Below, piece after piece: positions 46,571-55,977 of a stretch of DNA of 64,000 nucleotides. The notes beneath the pieces were generated by a model that did not search any database, was not told the DNA's origin, and saw only the letters and a list, made by a program, of their open reading frames with translations. Position numbers and translations under genes: made by a program. Source of the DNA: an uncultured Cyclobacteriaceae bacterium (GTDB lineage: Bacteria; Bacteroidota; Bacteroidia; Cytophagales; Cyclobacteriaceae); contig CAKZRQ010000015.1 of assembly GCA_937146645.1 (NCBI GenBank), positions 186,001-250,000 of the forward strand, given 5' to 3'. Numbering within the stretch: position 1 is the first letter of the stretch; each line of letters starts with the position of its first letter.

Positions 46571-47362
46571 CTACTTCCAATCTTTTGAATTGAAAAGGAA
46601 ATTAAGGGAGAGGGTAAGATTTCTGTTCATTACTATTGGTAAATCACCATTTATGAGTTCCGGTGAGTTGAAGCTAGACCATGAGTATTTCATTGAGAAT
46701 ATAACCGGCTTAAGAAAGACTGAAGCGTTGATACCAGGTTCGATTGCGAATTTTTGGCTATTACTTTCAAGGAATTGTTCCAGTCTAAGAGGCTCTTGAG
46801 GATCCTGATAAAGGTAATCCACTGACTGAAAATCGATGTAATTAAATTTCAGAGAACCGAGTAACCAAAAATTCTTGGACTTAAAACCTATGGCAGGTTG
46901 AATGAAGTAATTGCCGAATTCGGAGTCAACGAAGGAATCATCCGATCTACCATTTTTGATGAACCCCATACCATAGCCTGCTGAAACTTCATATCGCCAT
47001 CTCTCATCTTTTTTATCTACCCAGTATCTACCAACGCCAAGTTGAAGTAGAGAGGCCTGGCTTCCCCAGTCCAAAAGACCAAATAAGTCATCCCCCTCTG
47101 GCTCACTTTCACCATCCCAAGTCAAAAAGCTCCCGGCCGCGAAATAATGGTCTGAAAAAGCATAGGATCCATTAAATGAAAAGCTACCATTTCCTCCAGA
47201 TTCAGATGAACTAGAACCGAACCCCAGTCCAAATTGCAATTCTCCCTTTTCCTCTGGTAATGGGGTAACATGCTCTATTGTGGAATAAAGAACAGGTGAA
47301 CAAGAAGAAAAGACGAAAGCTCCTATCAAGCACCAAATCCAAAAAAACCTATGTCTCTTCAT
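46571..47362 (-). CDS. Outer-membrane beta-barrel lipoprotein, hypothetical
   Basis: A 263-residue protein whose signal peptide ends in a lipobox (VFSSC, cysteine at about 21). The mature part alternates aromatic and polar residues in strand-like segments (FQFGLGFGSSSSES-, YAFSDHYFAAGSFLTW, RYEVSAGYGMGFI) and ends with LTLSLNFLF, as in small outer-membrane barrels. The lipobox may be a false positive if the protein is integrated as a barrel. Function unknown. It ends the unit with the DUF3052 gene, which starts next to it. Confidence 0.65.
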   Translation of the reverse strand: MKRHRFFWIWCLIGAFVFSSCSPVLYSTIEHVTPLPEEKGELQFGLGFGSSSSESGGNGSFSFNGSYAFSDHYFAAGSFLTWDGESEPEGDDLFGLLDWGSQASLLQLGVGRYWVDKKDERWRYEVSAGYGMGFIKNGRSDDSFVDSEFGNYFIQPAIGFKSKNFWLLGSLKFNYIDFQSVDYLYQDPQEPLRLEQFLESNSQKFAIEPGINASVFLKPVIFSMKYSWSSFNSPELINGDLPIVMNRNLTLSLNFLFNSKDWK

Positions 47363-47779
47363 TTACTTAACCCTATCCTTTACAGGAATCACAAATTTCA
47401 ACCCAGACCAAGTTTCATTTATCGAACAAACTTTTACATCTACTAAACCGGCATCAAGCCCTATTCTTCTCACCACGTTACCATCCAGATCAGTTTTGAC
47501 TTTGGAGGCCTTTTTTGGCCATGAAATCCAAATCATCCCGTGTTGCGTGATTTGATTTTTTAAGGCATGCAAATCGCTTTCAAGTTCCTTGGATTCTTTA
47601 TAGAAATAATGGATAAAATCGGCTTTTGTTTTAGGGTTTGATATTTCGATGAGGTCGTCGGGTAAATCAGGGAATAAACTAAAATACTCCGCAGGGTGAT
47701 TTAAGATTTTCACCTTAAAACCAGGCTTAAGACCTAACTTTTTTGCCAAAGGAGTACCAGAATATCCTGATGTGTTCAT
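47363..47779 (-). CDS. DUF3052 family protein
   Basis: A 138-residue soluble protein that opens with SGYSGTPLAKKLGLKPGFKV, the DUF3052 signature. It continues with a DLHALKNQITQHGMIWISWPKK segment and VVRRIGLDAGLVDVKVCSINETWSGLKFV. This family is uncharacterised and widespread in bacteria. Its stop abuts the start of the barrel gene at 47362, so the two are co-transcribed. Confidence 0.85.
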   Translation of the reverse strand: MNTSGYSGTPLAKKLGLKPGFKVKILNHPAEYFSLFPDLPDDLIEISNPKTKADFIHYFYKESKELESDLHALKNQITQHGMIWISWPKKASKVKTDLDGNVVRRIGLDAGLVDVKVCSINETWSGLKFVIPVKDRVK

Positions 47780-47911
47780 CTTAATCTCATGGATTTCTAA
47801 GTAAGATAATTAAAAAGCTTATTGATTTTCTGAACGCTGATTATCAAATGATTAAGTGTTTTCAATAGACTAAATGTCAAGAGAAACCTCTTGAAATAGT
47901 GATAAAATGAT

Positions 47912-47928
47912 TTTCGAATCGTTCGAAA
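47912..47928. promoter_or_regulatory. Inverted repeat TTTCGAA-N3-TTCGAAA in AT-rich gap
   Basis: A 7+7 inverted repeat centred on TCG lies about 134 bp upstream of the secreted lipoprotein at 48062. It may be an operator, but no partner copy was found in the window. In the rest of the 47780-48061 gap I see only AT-rich sequence. Confidence 0.35.
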
Positions 47929-48061
47929 TAAGAGCTTAATAACTTCTAGAATTGTATTATTTCATGTTATTGGCATTTTTATTGATTTGAAATGCGATAT
48001 AATTGATATGAAAGACTCAAAATTTCATTATTGATTTAACCATCACCTTTAAAAATGTAAA

Positions 48062-48724
48062 ATGAAAAGATTGTTATCACTTAATTCAGCACTTCTTCTT
48101 GTGTTGATTTTTGCTATTTCCTCTTGTGTATCAGATTTAGAGGAAGCACAGGAGCCCGTTGTTTCTGAGGCAGAACTTCTTGTAGAAGAGGAATCGGAGG
48201 GAGGGGAAAATCTCAGACGAGGAGTTTTCGGAAAGAATAGAAGTCGATTCTATTTCGAAAGATTTCAAAACACATTAAGTGTCATCCCAGGGGATGGCTT
48301 CAATCCAGAGACTCTAGAAAATGCATTTGTACCTGGTACAGGAAAAGGGAGAGCCACTTTTATGGGGAATGCTACTACCTTCCTTAATCAGTTCACGCAA
48401 CTAGGACCAGAAGGATTAGGAACAATCGGCAAACCTGTCACACAATTCTACGGACAGCAGTTAGCTGAATTAGGAATTACAAATGTCCCTGATGAAGTAA
48501 GTTCGATCACTGCTGACGCCAAAGGGAATTCAGTTTGGTTCAAAAACCTAGGGAATAAGATTACTCCAGTATCTGAGACTAGATTTAATTTCGAGGCGGA
48601 TGTAGAAGTAATAGGAGGTACCGGTAGATTTGAAAATGCCACTGGAAAAGGAAAAGTTCGAGGCTTTTTTAATCCTATGACTCAAGAAGGATCCAGTATT
48701 ATTTTCGGAAGAATTAAGTTTTAA
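48062..48724 (+). CDS. Secreted lipoprotein with AOC-barrel-like pattern
   Basis: A 220-residue lipoprotein with a signal peptide ending in ISSC (cysteine at about 22), followed by an acidic linker. The C-terminal half contains VIGGTGRFENATGKGKVRG, a motif seen in allene-oxide-cyclase/dirigent-like beta-barrels and DUF3224 proteins. It carries two basic turns (FGKNRSRFYFERF) early in the mature part. Function unknown. It is followed by a strong terminator and is monocistronic. Confidence 0.65.
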   Translation: MKRLLSLNSALLLVLIFAISSCVSDLEEAQEPVVSEAELLVEEESEGGENLRRGVFGKNRSRFYFERFQNTLSVIPGDGFNPETLENAFVPGTGKGRATFMGNATTFLNQFTQLGPEGLGTIGKPVTQFYGQQLAELGITNVPDEVSSITADAKGNSVWFKNLGNKITPVSETRFNFEADVEVIGGTGRFENATGKGKVRGFFNPMTQEGSSIIFGRIKF

Positions 48725-48746
48725 AAATATAATTATACCGTCGACG

Positions 48747-48782
48747 AAAACCCCTAAAATCTTTGGCTTTAGGGGTTTTTTC
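48747..48782 (+). terminator. Rho-independent terminator
   Basis: AACCCCTAAA (48749-48758) pairs with TTTAGGGGTT (48768-48777) over a 9-base loop, followed by a T-run. It separates the lipoprotein gene from the DUF2490 operon. Confidence 0.92.
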
Positions 48783-48882
48783 ATGTCCTTTTTTCTAGTT
48801 GAAGCTGAGCTTCTAATTTTTTTTATGCGAGGGGGGTAGGGTAGAAAGGGGGTGAGGTGTTTTATAGACAAACATCAAACCC

Positions 48883-49686
48883 TTGAAAAGACTCATCTTA
48901 TTTTTCTTTTTTCTTATTCTGATCTCAACTTCAGGATATTCCCAGGATTTATCAGAAGACTTTAAAAATTGGTACATCCTGGGAGTCAATGCGAGGATTA
49001 ATTCTAAATCTACCCTCAAATTAAGTAGGCTTAATTCATATGACGTCAGGCCTTATCGACAAGGGTTTAATCAGACTTCACTGGGCTTTGCTCGAAGAGC
49101 AAATAAAAAGTGGGAGTGGGGGACTGGATATGCCTTTAGTACCATCATAGGGACTGCAAGGAAGACCAACTATCACAGAATAAGCGGTTTTGTAAGTCAT
49201 CGCTCCAGATATGGGAAATTACGAATGAAGAACACCATTCAAGCGGAAAAATACTTTCCAAGACTTCAAAAATTCGGAGCAAGACTGGTATTCACTAATA
49301 AGTGGACTTTTCATCCTGGCAATTGGCCTCTAAAGATGACGCCCTATATCCGAAATCAACTTTACTACTATCAAGGAGGAGACCCGATTACCTATTGGCT
49401 GGACGAGGATGATATTGAAATAAGTGAAGAGGGTGAGAGCGAGGAATTCATTCGTCAAGCACCAAATGGCTTACATCGATACCGATTCACCCTTGGGGTA
49501 AGATCCAAGCTCTCTAAAGAGTTAGCCCTCAGCCTCTTCTTCATGAGGCAAGTAGAGTTCAATACCGGTTGGGCTCCCTATCGGGAGCTGAATGTATACA
49601 ACCAAAGCATGACCAGAATCAAAAGACCCTTTAATAATTATTCATTGATAGGCATTAGCCTGAATTACACCTTTAAAACGTACTAG
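48883..49686 (+). CDS. DUF2490 outer-membrane beta-barrel protein
   Basis: A 267-residue exported protein. The start codon is TTG at 48883 because it gives a complete signal peptide (about 1-21, ending YSQ) and no ATG lies nearby in frame. The mature part matches the DUF2490 pattern: DLSEDFKNWYILGVNARINSKS-type opening, RRANKKWEWGTGYAF, and a last strand LIGISLNYTFKTY with a C-terminal aromatic residue. Such proteins form small outer-membrane barrels of unknown function. It lies only 2 bp before the P-loop gene, so this is the first gene of a three-gene operon. Confidence 0.8.
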   Translation: MKRLILFFFFLILISTSGYSQDLSEDFKNWYILGVNARINSKSTLKLSRLNSYDVRPYRQGFNQTSLGFARRANKKWEWGTGYAFSTIIGTARKTNYHRISGFVSHRSRYGKLRMKNTIQAEKYFPRLQKFGARLVFTNKWTFHPGNWPLKMTPYIRNQLYYYQGGDPITYWLDEDDIEISEEGESEEFIRQAPNGLHRYRFTLGVRSKLSKELALSLFFMRQVEFNTGWAPYRELNVYNQSMTRIKRPFNNYSLIGISLNYTFKTY

Positions 49687-49688
49687 AA

Positions 49689-50741
49689 ATGAACTTTTAC
49701 CCAAAAATCAAGAAGTCTCTTATTTGTAAAGACATAAATGGCTTTAGAATAAGCCGATATCAAAACAAAACCTACCTGCCTAAAGCTGGGGACGTTGGAA
49801 TTTTCAAAGTGACCGAGATAGGTAAGCATTCCGCTATTCAAAATGATACAGGAAAGAATAGCTACATATTTCCAGGTGACTATATCATGGCCGCCTTTGG
49901 AAATCGATATGCCACCAATCAGTTCGAAGGATATGTTCCTGATCGAATTATGAATGGCTATCAGCTCCTTGGGCAAGGTGGATGTGTAGGAGTTTTAGAA
50001 AGCATGCATGCAAAGTTTGAGAAGATTGGAGCGACCCAGTTAAAGCTTGTGGGATATGCCACAAATGATGATCGGCAGATTATTAATACTCACTACTTGA
50101 ATGAAGAGGAAAGGAAATTCAAGCCTCGATCACACAGAAAATTCAAAACTATTTTATCTGTGGGTTCAAGCATGGATAGTGGAAAAACTACCTCGGCAGC
50201 TTATCTCTGCCGTGGCCTAAAAAATGCAGGAAAGAAGGTGGCTTTCATTAAACTCACTGGAACTGTTTTCTCCAAGGATAAAAGATTTGTCAAAGACTGC
50301 GGTGCGGATGTTGCCTATGATTTTTCGAATCTCGGTTTTCCTTCTACCTACATGTATTCTTTAGATGAGCTTCTAAATGTTTATGAAGGCCTCATTCACA
50401 AAATTGAGCAATCAGAGCCAGATTATCTCGTGATCGAAATAGCTGATGGCTTGCTTCAAAGAGAAACGAACATGCTTTTGAATTCAAAGCCATTCATGAA
50501 TACTATAGATCATGTGTTGTTGAGCTGCGGCGATAGTGTAGGAGTAGTGAGTGGTCTAGCTTATCTGGAGCAAATCGACTTTAGGCCATTTGCTATTTCT
50601 GGTCTAATCAACGTAAGTCCACTATTGGTGAATGAGGTAAAGAATGTTACCAATATTCCATTGCTTGGGCTAGAGGAACTTATGTCCAAGCAAATACTCA
50701 AACACATCCATTCTTTTGAATTGAAAAAGGTCAGCGCATAA
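49689..50741 (+). CDS. DUF1611-like P-loop NTPase of unknown function
   Basis: A 350-residue cytosolic protein with two parts. Residues 1 to about 130 are beta-rich (KAGDVGIFKVTEIGKH and FPGDYIMAAFGNRYATNQFEGYVPD). Residues 150-340 form a P-loop domain: Walker A-like GSSMDSGKTT (159-168), a KLTGTVFSKD strand-loop, then the conserved VIEIADGLLQRET (249-260). This pattern fits a DUF1611-like/dethiobiotin-synthetase-like NTPase family; I am not aware of a characterised member of this subtype. It is encoded between an outer-membrane barrel and an ABC exporter with 2-bp and 1-base junctions, so it probably works with them, for example by charging or regulating export. That is inference. Confidence 0.75.
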   Translation: MNFYPKIKKSLICKDINGFRISRYQNKTYLPKAGDVGIFKVTEIGKHSAIQNDTGKNSYIFPGDYIMAAFGNRYATNQFEGYVPDRIMNGYQLLGQGGCVGVLESMHAKFEKIGATQLKLVGYATNDDRQIINTHYLNEEERKFKPRSHRKFKTILSVGSSMDSGKTTSAAYLCRGLKNAGKKVAFIKLTGTVFSKDKRFVKDCGADVAYDFSNLGFPSTYMYSLDELLNVYEGLIHKIEQSEPDYLVIEIADGLLQRETNMLLNSKPFMNTIDHVLLSCGDSVGVVSGLAYLEQIDFRPFAISGLINVSPLLVNEVKNVTNIPLLGLEELMSKQILKHIHSFELKKVSA

Positions 50742-52447
50742 TGAAGACTGCGAATTCATTACTGAGACATTACCTGAGTAGTTTTCGAAAACCATTGCTC
50801 GTCACTCTTTTAGTAGCTTTTCTATCAAGCATTGCGACTATTTTGGTACCCTTGAGCATTGGTAAGTTTAGTGCTTTGGTGTTTGGTTTGAGTGGTGGGA
50901 AATCAGGGCTGTTTGATTTCCTGCCATCTGAATTTGTCGATACCGTACCTCATTTTTTGATTTTCTTTTTCATCCTTCTGATGGTCAAGTTTATTCTTGG
51001 TTTTGGTCAGAGATACTTGATTTCTTCCGCTGGAGAAAGATTGGTGAATCAGATTAGAATTGATCTTTTCGAACATCAGATAGGCATTGACATGTCTGTT
51101 TATGATGAAAAAGGAATAGGAAAGTATCTTTTGAGGTATAGTGGAGATCTAAAAAGTATACAGAATTACATCACCCGGGGAATTATTGGTTTTGTCGTAG
51201 ACCTGGGCTTGTTAGCAATAGCTTTAATTTTTCTTGGTCTAATCAATTTTCAAATAGCCTTAATTATCATTCTGGTACTCCCCGTGATTTCTGTACCGAT
51301 CCTCCTATTGAACAGAAAACTGAATAGAGTTTCTGAAATCAGAAGGAACAAAAGATCCAATCTCCTTTCCTTTATCAATCAACGATTAATAGGAATTCTC
51401 ACGGTGAAAGCTTTCAATCGGCATAAACCGGAGTTGCAGAAATTCAATAAAAGATCTCAAGTGCTCTTACATCAAGGCTTGAGATATCATGAGTTGGCAA
51501 GTTTGATTTATGTATTGATTCCCTTCATGCTTTATTCCATGCTTGGTGTGATCATGTTTACCATTAACAAATGGCAGTCCTCAGGATTTACAATCGACAA
51601 GGGAGCTACGCTGGCAGCCTTTTTTCTACTCCTGAGTATGTTGCCTGTATTTAGGAGACTTCTTAAGGTGCCAGTAGTTTGGGATTTAGGAAGAATATCC
51701 CTGGATAAGTTGGCTAGGATCTGGACTCTGCCAAATAATTATGCCCAGAAAAAGGATGATTTAATCCTTGTTCAGCCTCGGGTATCCTTGCAGGGGTTGA
51801 ACTTCAACTTTGGGGATAAGCCTATTTTCAAAGGGTTAAATCATAGATGGGAGGGTAGAGGTATTCATTTGGTCAGAGGAAACGTCGGATCTGGAAAGAC
51901 AACATTAATCAAACTTCTTTTGGGTCTTTATTATCCGCAGGAAGGTCAAGTCTTGATTGATGGTCAATCTAGTGCTGAAGTGAATGAGCGGAGTCTGCGA
52001 AAAAGCGTCGCCGTTGTTTCTCCTGATTACCCACTTTTAGGGAGAACTGTTTTTGAATCTATTTCCTACAGTAGAAAAGCTAGCAAAAGAAAGTATAGCC
52101 AAGAGCTTTTAGACAAGCTCCAATCCTTTCTCCCATTAAATGAAAGGTTACAATTAACCCACCGAATAGGTGAGGGAGGAAGCCAACTTTCAAAGGGGCA
52201 GGAAATGCTTCTTTTGATGGTAAGAGCATTGCTGACTAAAAAAGAGATTCTACTTTTGGATGAGCCATTTAGACATATGGATGGTCAGATGCGAAAGCAT
52301 TTCTATATCATTTTACAAGAGCTGGGCTCGTCAAAAATGATTTTGCTCTTCACCAAACGAACAACTATTCGACAGCTTACTCCCGTTTCCTCCTGTAGCC
52401 TGGATACTGGGGTTTCAAGAAGGATGTTACTGAAAAAAGCTGGCTAG
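50741..52447 (+). CDS. ABC exporter (TMD-NBD half-transporter) with altered Q- and H-loops
   Basis: A 568-residue half-exporter: six TM helices in residues 1 to about 325, then a nucleotide-binding domain. Walker A GNVGSGKTT (380-388) and Walker B LLLDEP with Glu508 are intact. The signature is LSKGQ (483-487, lysine for glycine). The Q-loop glutamine is replaced (VVSPDYP, Pro428) and the switch histidine is Lys539 (FTKRT). These changes would weaken coupling or ATP turnover in a standard exporter, so the protein may work at low rate or rely on the neighbouring P-loop protein. It overlaps that gene by 1 base (ATGA) and shares a CTAG with the TonB receptor stop. Substrate unknown. Confidence 0.88.
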   Translation: MKTANSLLRHYLSSFRKPLLVTLLVAFLSSIATILVPLSIGKFSALVFGLSGGKSGLFDFLPSEFVDTVPHFLIFFFILLMVKFILGFGQRYLISSAGERLVNQIRIDLFEHQIGIDMSVYDEKGIGKYLLRYSGDLKSIQNYITRGIIGFVVDLGLLAIALIFLGLINFQIALIIILVLPVISVPILLLNRKLNRVSEIRRNKRSNLLSFINQRLIGILTVKAFNRHKPELQKFNKRSQVLLHQGLRYHELASLIYVLIPFMLYSMLGVIMFTINKWQSSGFTIDKGATLAAFFLLLSMLPVFRRLLKVPVVWDLGRISLDKLARIWTLPNNYAQKKDDLILVQPRVSLQGLNFNFGDKPIFKGLNHRWEGRGIHLVRGNVGSGKTTLIKLLLGLYYPQEGQVLIDGQSSAEVNERSLRKSVAVVSPDYPLLGRTVFESISYSRKASKRKYSQELLDKLQSFLPLNERLQLTHRIGEGGSQLSKGQEMLLLMVRALLTKKEILLLDEPFRHMDGQMRKHFYIILQELGSSKMILLFTKRTTIRQLTPVSSCSLDTGVSRRMLLKKAG

Positions 52448-55008
52448 AAATTCAGCTGCAAAGTAAGACTTGGGGTGAAGCCGAGGAAATATCGCTCCTC
52501 GATTTCAATTTCTGGCTGGTCATCATTGTCCATATCCTCCAGGAGGTAAAACCGTTTCCAGATGTTTTCACGATTGTAAAGATTCATCAACCCTAATCCG
52601 GCCACTCCATTCCATTTACCTCTTTTTGGAGCGAAGCGATACCAGACCGAAAGATCCATTCTATGATAATCTGGGAGCCTCGAACTGTTTATGGGTTCGT
52701 AAATTAAAAAGTACTCATCATCCTCCGGCTCAAATCCTACCTGTGTGGCCTGGGTGTATGGAGCTCCTGATTTGAATGACCAACCCAATGAAAATTCGAA
52801 GGCATTTAGAATGTAGGTATGTGTCCATCGGAATTGATGAGGCCGGTCCAGGCTTGAGCTGAAGCTTTGCCCAATGTTGTCGAAAGTGTTTTCAGTTTGG
52901 CTGTAGGTATAGCTTAACCATGTGTTGTACCTCCCGAAGTTTTTCCTCACCATCAGATCTAAGCCACTTGAATTTGATGTGCCAAGCTCAAAATCAAGTT
53001 CTTCTTCAACCGATGATTCAAAAAGGTTGATGGCGGAAATCCCTTCTACGTTTTTAGTATAGATATCCAAATCGACTATCCAGCCCTTTCTTTGATATAA
53101 AAAGCCAAGACTAAACTGCTGGCTTTTCACTACTTCTGTATCTTCTTCTCCCGCCAAAACCCAAATGCTACTGGTCACATTGGATGCAGAGATGGTAGCA
53201 TCATTGAGGGAGCTGAGTGCTTGTGAGTAAGTGCCTGCTGAGGCTTTTAGCCAAAGTCCATCATTCAATTTGTATTGGGTGTTTAATACGGGATTTATGA
53301 CTAGCTCTTCTTCATTACTGAAATAATCAACTCTCAGCTGCGGTCTAAGTATCCATTTTGAACCCATGTTTAGGTCCCCCATGGCATAGAACCCATTGGC
53401 AGTTTCTCGAGTGGTTCGTTGCTCGTCCACACTTCCTTCAAATTCACTCCATTCATTAAACTGGAGGGAGGTTTCATATCGATGCATCTGGTAACCGAAC
53501 TCTATTCGATTATTTCTCCAGCCTTTATAAACAAATCCACTTTTAAGCTCAATGGTATTCAGTTGATTTGAAATGAACGAACTATCAAAATCTGTTAGCT
53601 CCTCATCCCCAAATAAGTTGTTTGATGAATCCTCCGCATCATAATCACTTATACTGGCACTTAGACTTCCTGTCCAATTTGAATTGAATTGGTGAGTGTA
53701 CAGCAAATTAGCCCCTCGGAAAGTTTCAAGGTGATTCTGTGTGCTTTCTACATTTTCATCTGATTCACCACCCTCATAATTCATCTGATCATCATTCACC
53801 AAAACGCTAAGACTGAGATAGTTTTTTTGATCGGGTTGGTAAATCGCTTTGGCATTTACATCCCAGAATTTTAATTCAGAAAGCTGATCATCCTGATTAT
53901 CATCTTCAAAATCACGAAACCCTTCAAAAAGCTTATTGCTGTAAGCATTGAATAATGGCGTGTTGATTATGTGATTGTATGAAAATCTACCTCCCATTTG
54001 GACGCTGAACTTTTCACTCAATCCTGACTTGAGTGTTAATTCGGTGTGGGTCAAGGTGGTATTACTTGTGAATCGAGTATCATGGTTGATGGAATCCTCA
54101 GCCGCTATATTCAAGAGCCCTGAAGTCGCACCTGAAAAAGAAGTTGGAATGTAATTTTTATAGGCTGAAACCTCATTGGCCATGCCGGGTATGAGCGATG
54201 TAATCTGTCCGAAATAATGAGCGGCTTTGTACACTGGAATTCTATCCCAATAAATCAAGGTCTGCGAGGGGTCACTTCCTCTTACATTTATATCCGCTGC
54301 GTTTTCATTACTTGACTCCCAGCCTGGAAGCATTTGGGTAGTGAGTAGAACATCCGCTTCAGGTAGTCCAGGTAAAACTTCCATTTCTGAAATTTGAATG
54401 ATCGGAGTAGACACATCTTCTTTCAGTCTGATTCCACGATTCAAATAATCTAATACGGTAACGGTCTCTAGTTCTAGAGAATTGATTTCCATCGAGATGT
54501 TTATAGTATCTCCTGGGTATTCGGATGGGTTAATTTCTTGTGTTTTATAGCCAAATGCATTGATCAGAAGAATACTATTTGTTTGATCAAAGCTCAACCT
54601 GCTGATTCCAGAAATATTTGTCGTGTTTCCTTTGTAAGTACCCAGAATCTGAATTGTCGCGAATGAAATAGGATCTTTTGATTCTGAATCCTGGATTAGG
54701 AGGACTGCATTTCTTTCTGTTGAAAATATGTAGTAAAAATTCCCTTTACTTTTCTTCGCCTTCAGATAAAAAGGGGATAAAAGTTTTTCAAATGCCAAAG
54801 TCAAAGGTTCATTCTCTAATTCCAAGGTTACGATAAATTCTGAAAGCTCATCCGAATCATAAGAAATCTTGAGATCATATTTTTTGGCCAATTGATCTAA
54901 AACCTCATTTAAAGGTTCATCAACAACCTGAATGCTTATTTGCTGCCCAAGAGCTAATCCTGAGAAAAAAACAAAAATGCAAAGAAGAATGACTCGCCTG
55001 ATCCTCAC
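52444..55008 (-). CDS. TonB-dependent receptor with STN domain
   Basis: An 854-residue outer-membrane receptor. Order of domains: signal peptide (about 1-21), STN secretin/TonB N-terminal domain (about 22-95, with VVDEPLNEVLDQLAKKYDLKISYDSDEL), a carboxypeptidase-like fold (about 110-180), plug (about 195-330, with DVLLTTQMLPGW and INVRGSDPSQTLIYWDRIPV), then a 22-strand barrel ending PSLTLQLNF. The STN domain contacts a periplasmic anti-sigma factor, which here is the FecR gene just upstream (stop 55009, start 55008). No SusD partner is next to it, so the ligand may be a siderophore, metal complex or small oligomer. Confidence 0.92.
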   Translation of the reverse strand: MRIRRVILLCIFVFFSGLALGQQISIQVVDEPLNEVLDQLAKKYDLKISYDSDELSEFIVTLELENEPLTLAFEKLLSPFYLKAKKSKGNFYYIFSTERNAVLLIQDSESKDPISFATIQILGTYKGNTTNISGISRLSFDQTNSILLINAFGYKTQEINPSEYPGDTINISMEINSLELETVTVLDYLNRGIRLKEDVSTPIIQISEMEVLPGLPEADVLLTTQMLPGWESSNENAADINVRGSDPSQTLIYWDRIPVYKAAHYFGQITSLIPGMANEVSAYKNYIPTSFSGATSGLLNIAAEDSINHDTRFTSNTTLTHTELTLKSGLSEKFSVQMGGRFSYNHIINTPLFNAYSNKLFEGFRDFEDDNQDDQLSELKFWDVNAKAIYQPDQKNYLSLSVLVNDDQMNYEGGESDENVESTQNHLETFRGANLLYTHQFNSNWTGSLSASISDYDAEDSSNNLFGDEELTDFDSSFISNQLNTIELKSGFVYKGWRNNRIEFGYQMHRYETSLQFNEWSEFEGSVDEQRTTRETANGFYAMGDLNMGSKWILRPQLRVDYFSNEEELVINPVLNTQYKLNDGLWLKASAGTYSQALSSLNDATISASNVTSSIWVLAGEEDTEVVKSQQFSLGFLYQRKGWIVDLDIYTKNVEGISAINLFESSVEEELDFELGTSNSSGLDLMVRKNFGRYNTWLSYTYSQTENTFDNIGQSFSSSLDRPHQFRWTHTYILNAFEFSLGWSFKSGAPYTQATQVGFEPEDDEYFLIYEPINSSRLPDYHRMDLSVWYRFAPKRGKWNGVAGLGLMNLYNRENIWKRFYLLEDMDNDDQPEIEIEERYFLGFTPSLTLQLNF

Positions 55009-55923
55009 TTATTCAATGATAAACACTTCTCCATTTTCCTCATCAAGCTCCCAATCTAGATTATAGGGTCCAAAAATTTGAGCCATCGCTATCTCTATAT
55101 CATTTACCGGGAATTGGCCGGTATAATTCTGACTTAGGTCAAATTTGCCTAAAACTTTCACCTCATATTGTTCTTCGAACTCTTCAATAACAACTCTCAA
55201 AGCTACATTTCTGAACGTAGCTGATTGGTTAATCCATACAGGGAGGTTCATGGAAGTCTTTCCTTCTTCAATGAAATCTTCGGCTAACGTAATCGATTCT
55301 CCCACTTCCAGCTGCTTCAAATCACCAAATGCTTCCACCTCTACTTTTCCGGAATAACAAGTCACTTTAAGCGTATCGGCTGACTCTGTAATATTGAAAC
55401 TGGTTCCTAAAACTCGGACGGCCCCAGATTCCATTTTCACCTCAAATTTTTCACCTTCTTCCACGTCAAAGAAAGCCTCCCCATCAAGGGTAATTACCCG
55501 ATTTTCGGACCAGTCTGTAGCATTATAGGAGATGTTACTTTGAGATCTTAATTGGACAGAAGAACCATCAGGAAGTTCGATTTTCTCATTTTGGGAAGCA
55601 GTGAAGTCTACTATTTCATCATTGAATAAGGACAAGTAAATGACGAGCGGAACACTCAAAATCAATGCGGCAGCTGCGGCATATCGGAGAATTGGTTGTA
55701 TTCTGAATTGCTTTGGCTTGGCTTTTTTCTCCTCGATTCGGCCAAGTAGCTTTCTGAACTCCTCTTCTTCATCATATGATGCAGTTTCTAAGTTTTCTGT
55801 AGCTTCTTTGATCTTTTGAAACTTGGCAAACTCCTCTGACTGCTCAAATTCCTTAAGTTCATCTGAGCTAAGCTCTCCGTTCAACCATCGAGCTAAAAAG
55901 GTATCGCTTTCCCAATTTTTCAT
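55009..55923 (-). CDS. FecR family anti-sigma factor (DUF4974)
   Basis: A 304-residue transmembrane anti-sigma factor. The cytosolic N-terminal part (residues 1 to about 75) holds the sigma-binding helices. A TM helix follows at about 78-98 (AAAAALILSVPLVIYLSLF). The periplasmic part is a FecR domain (FTASQNEKIELPDGSSVQL onward), and the C-terminus is DUF4974 (TFRNVALRVVIEEFEEQYEVKV). It relays the receptor signal to the ECF sigma factor. It lies 54 bp downstream of the sigma gene and ends next to the receptor start. Confidence 0.93.
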   Translation of the reverse strand: MKNWESDTFLARWLNGELSSDELKEFEQSEEFAKFQKIKEATENLETASYDEEEEFRKLLGRIEEKKAKPKQFRIQPILRYAAAAALILSVPLVIYLSLFNDEIVDFTASQNEKIELPDGSSVQLRSQSNISYNATDWSENRVITLDGEAFFDVEEGEKFEVKMESGAVRVLGTSFNITESADTLKVTCYSGKVEVEAFGDLKQLEVGESITLAEDFIEEGKTSMNLPVWINQSATFRNVALRVVIEEFEEQYEVKVLGKFDLSQNYTGQFPVNDIEIAMAQIFGPYNLDWELDEENGEVFIIE

Positions 55924-55977
55924 GATCTATTTCCTACTTATTAAACAACCGACATTCGTTTTACCCTACCTCTTCAT

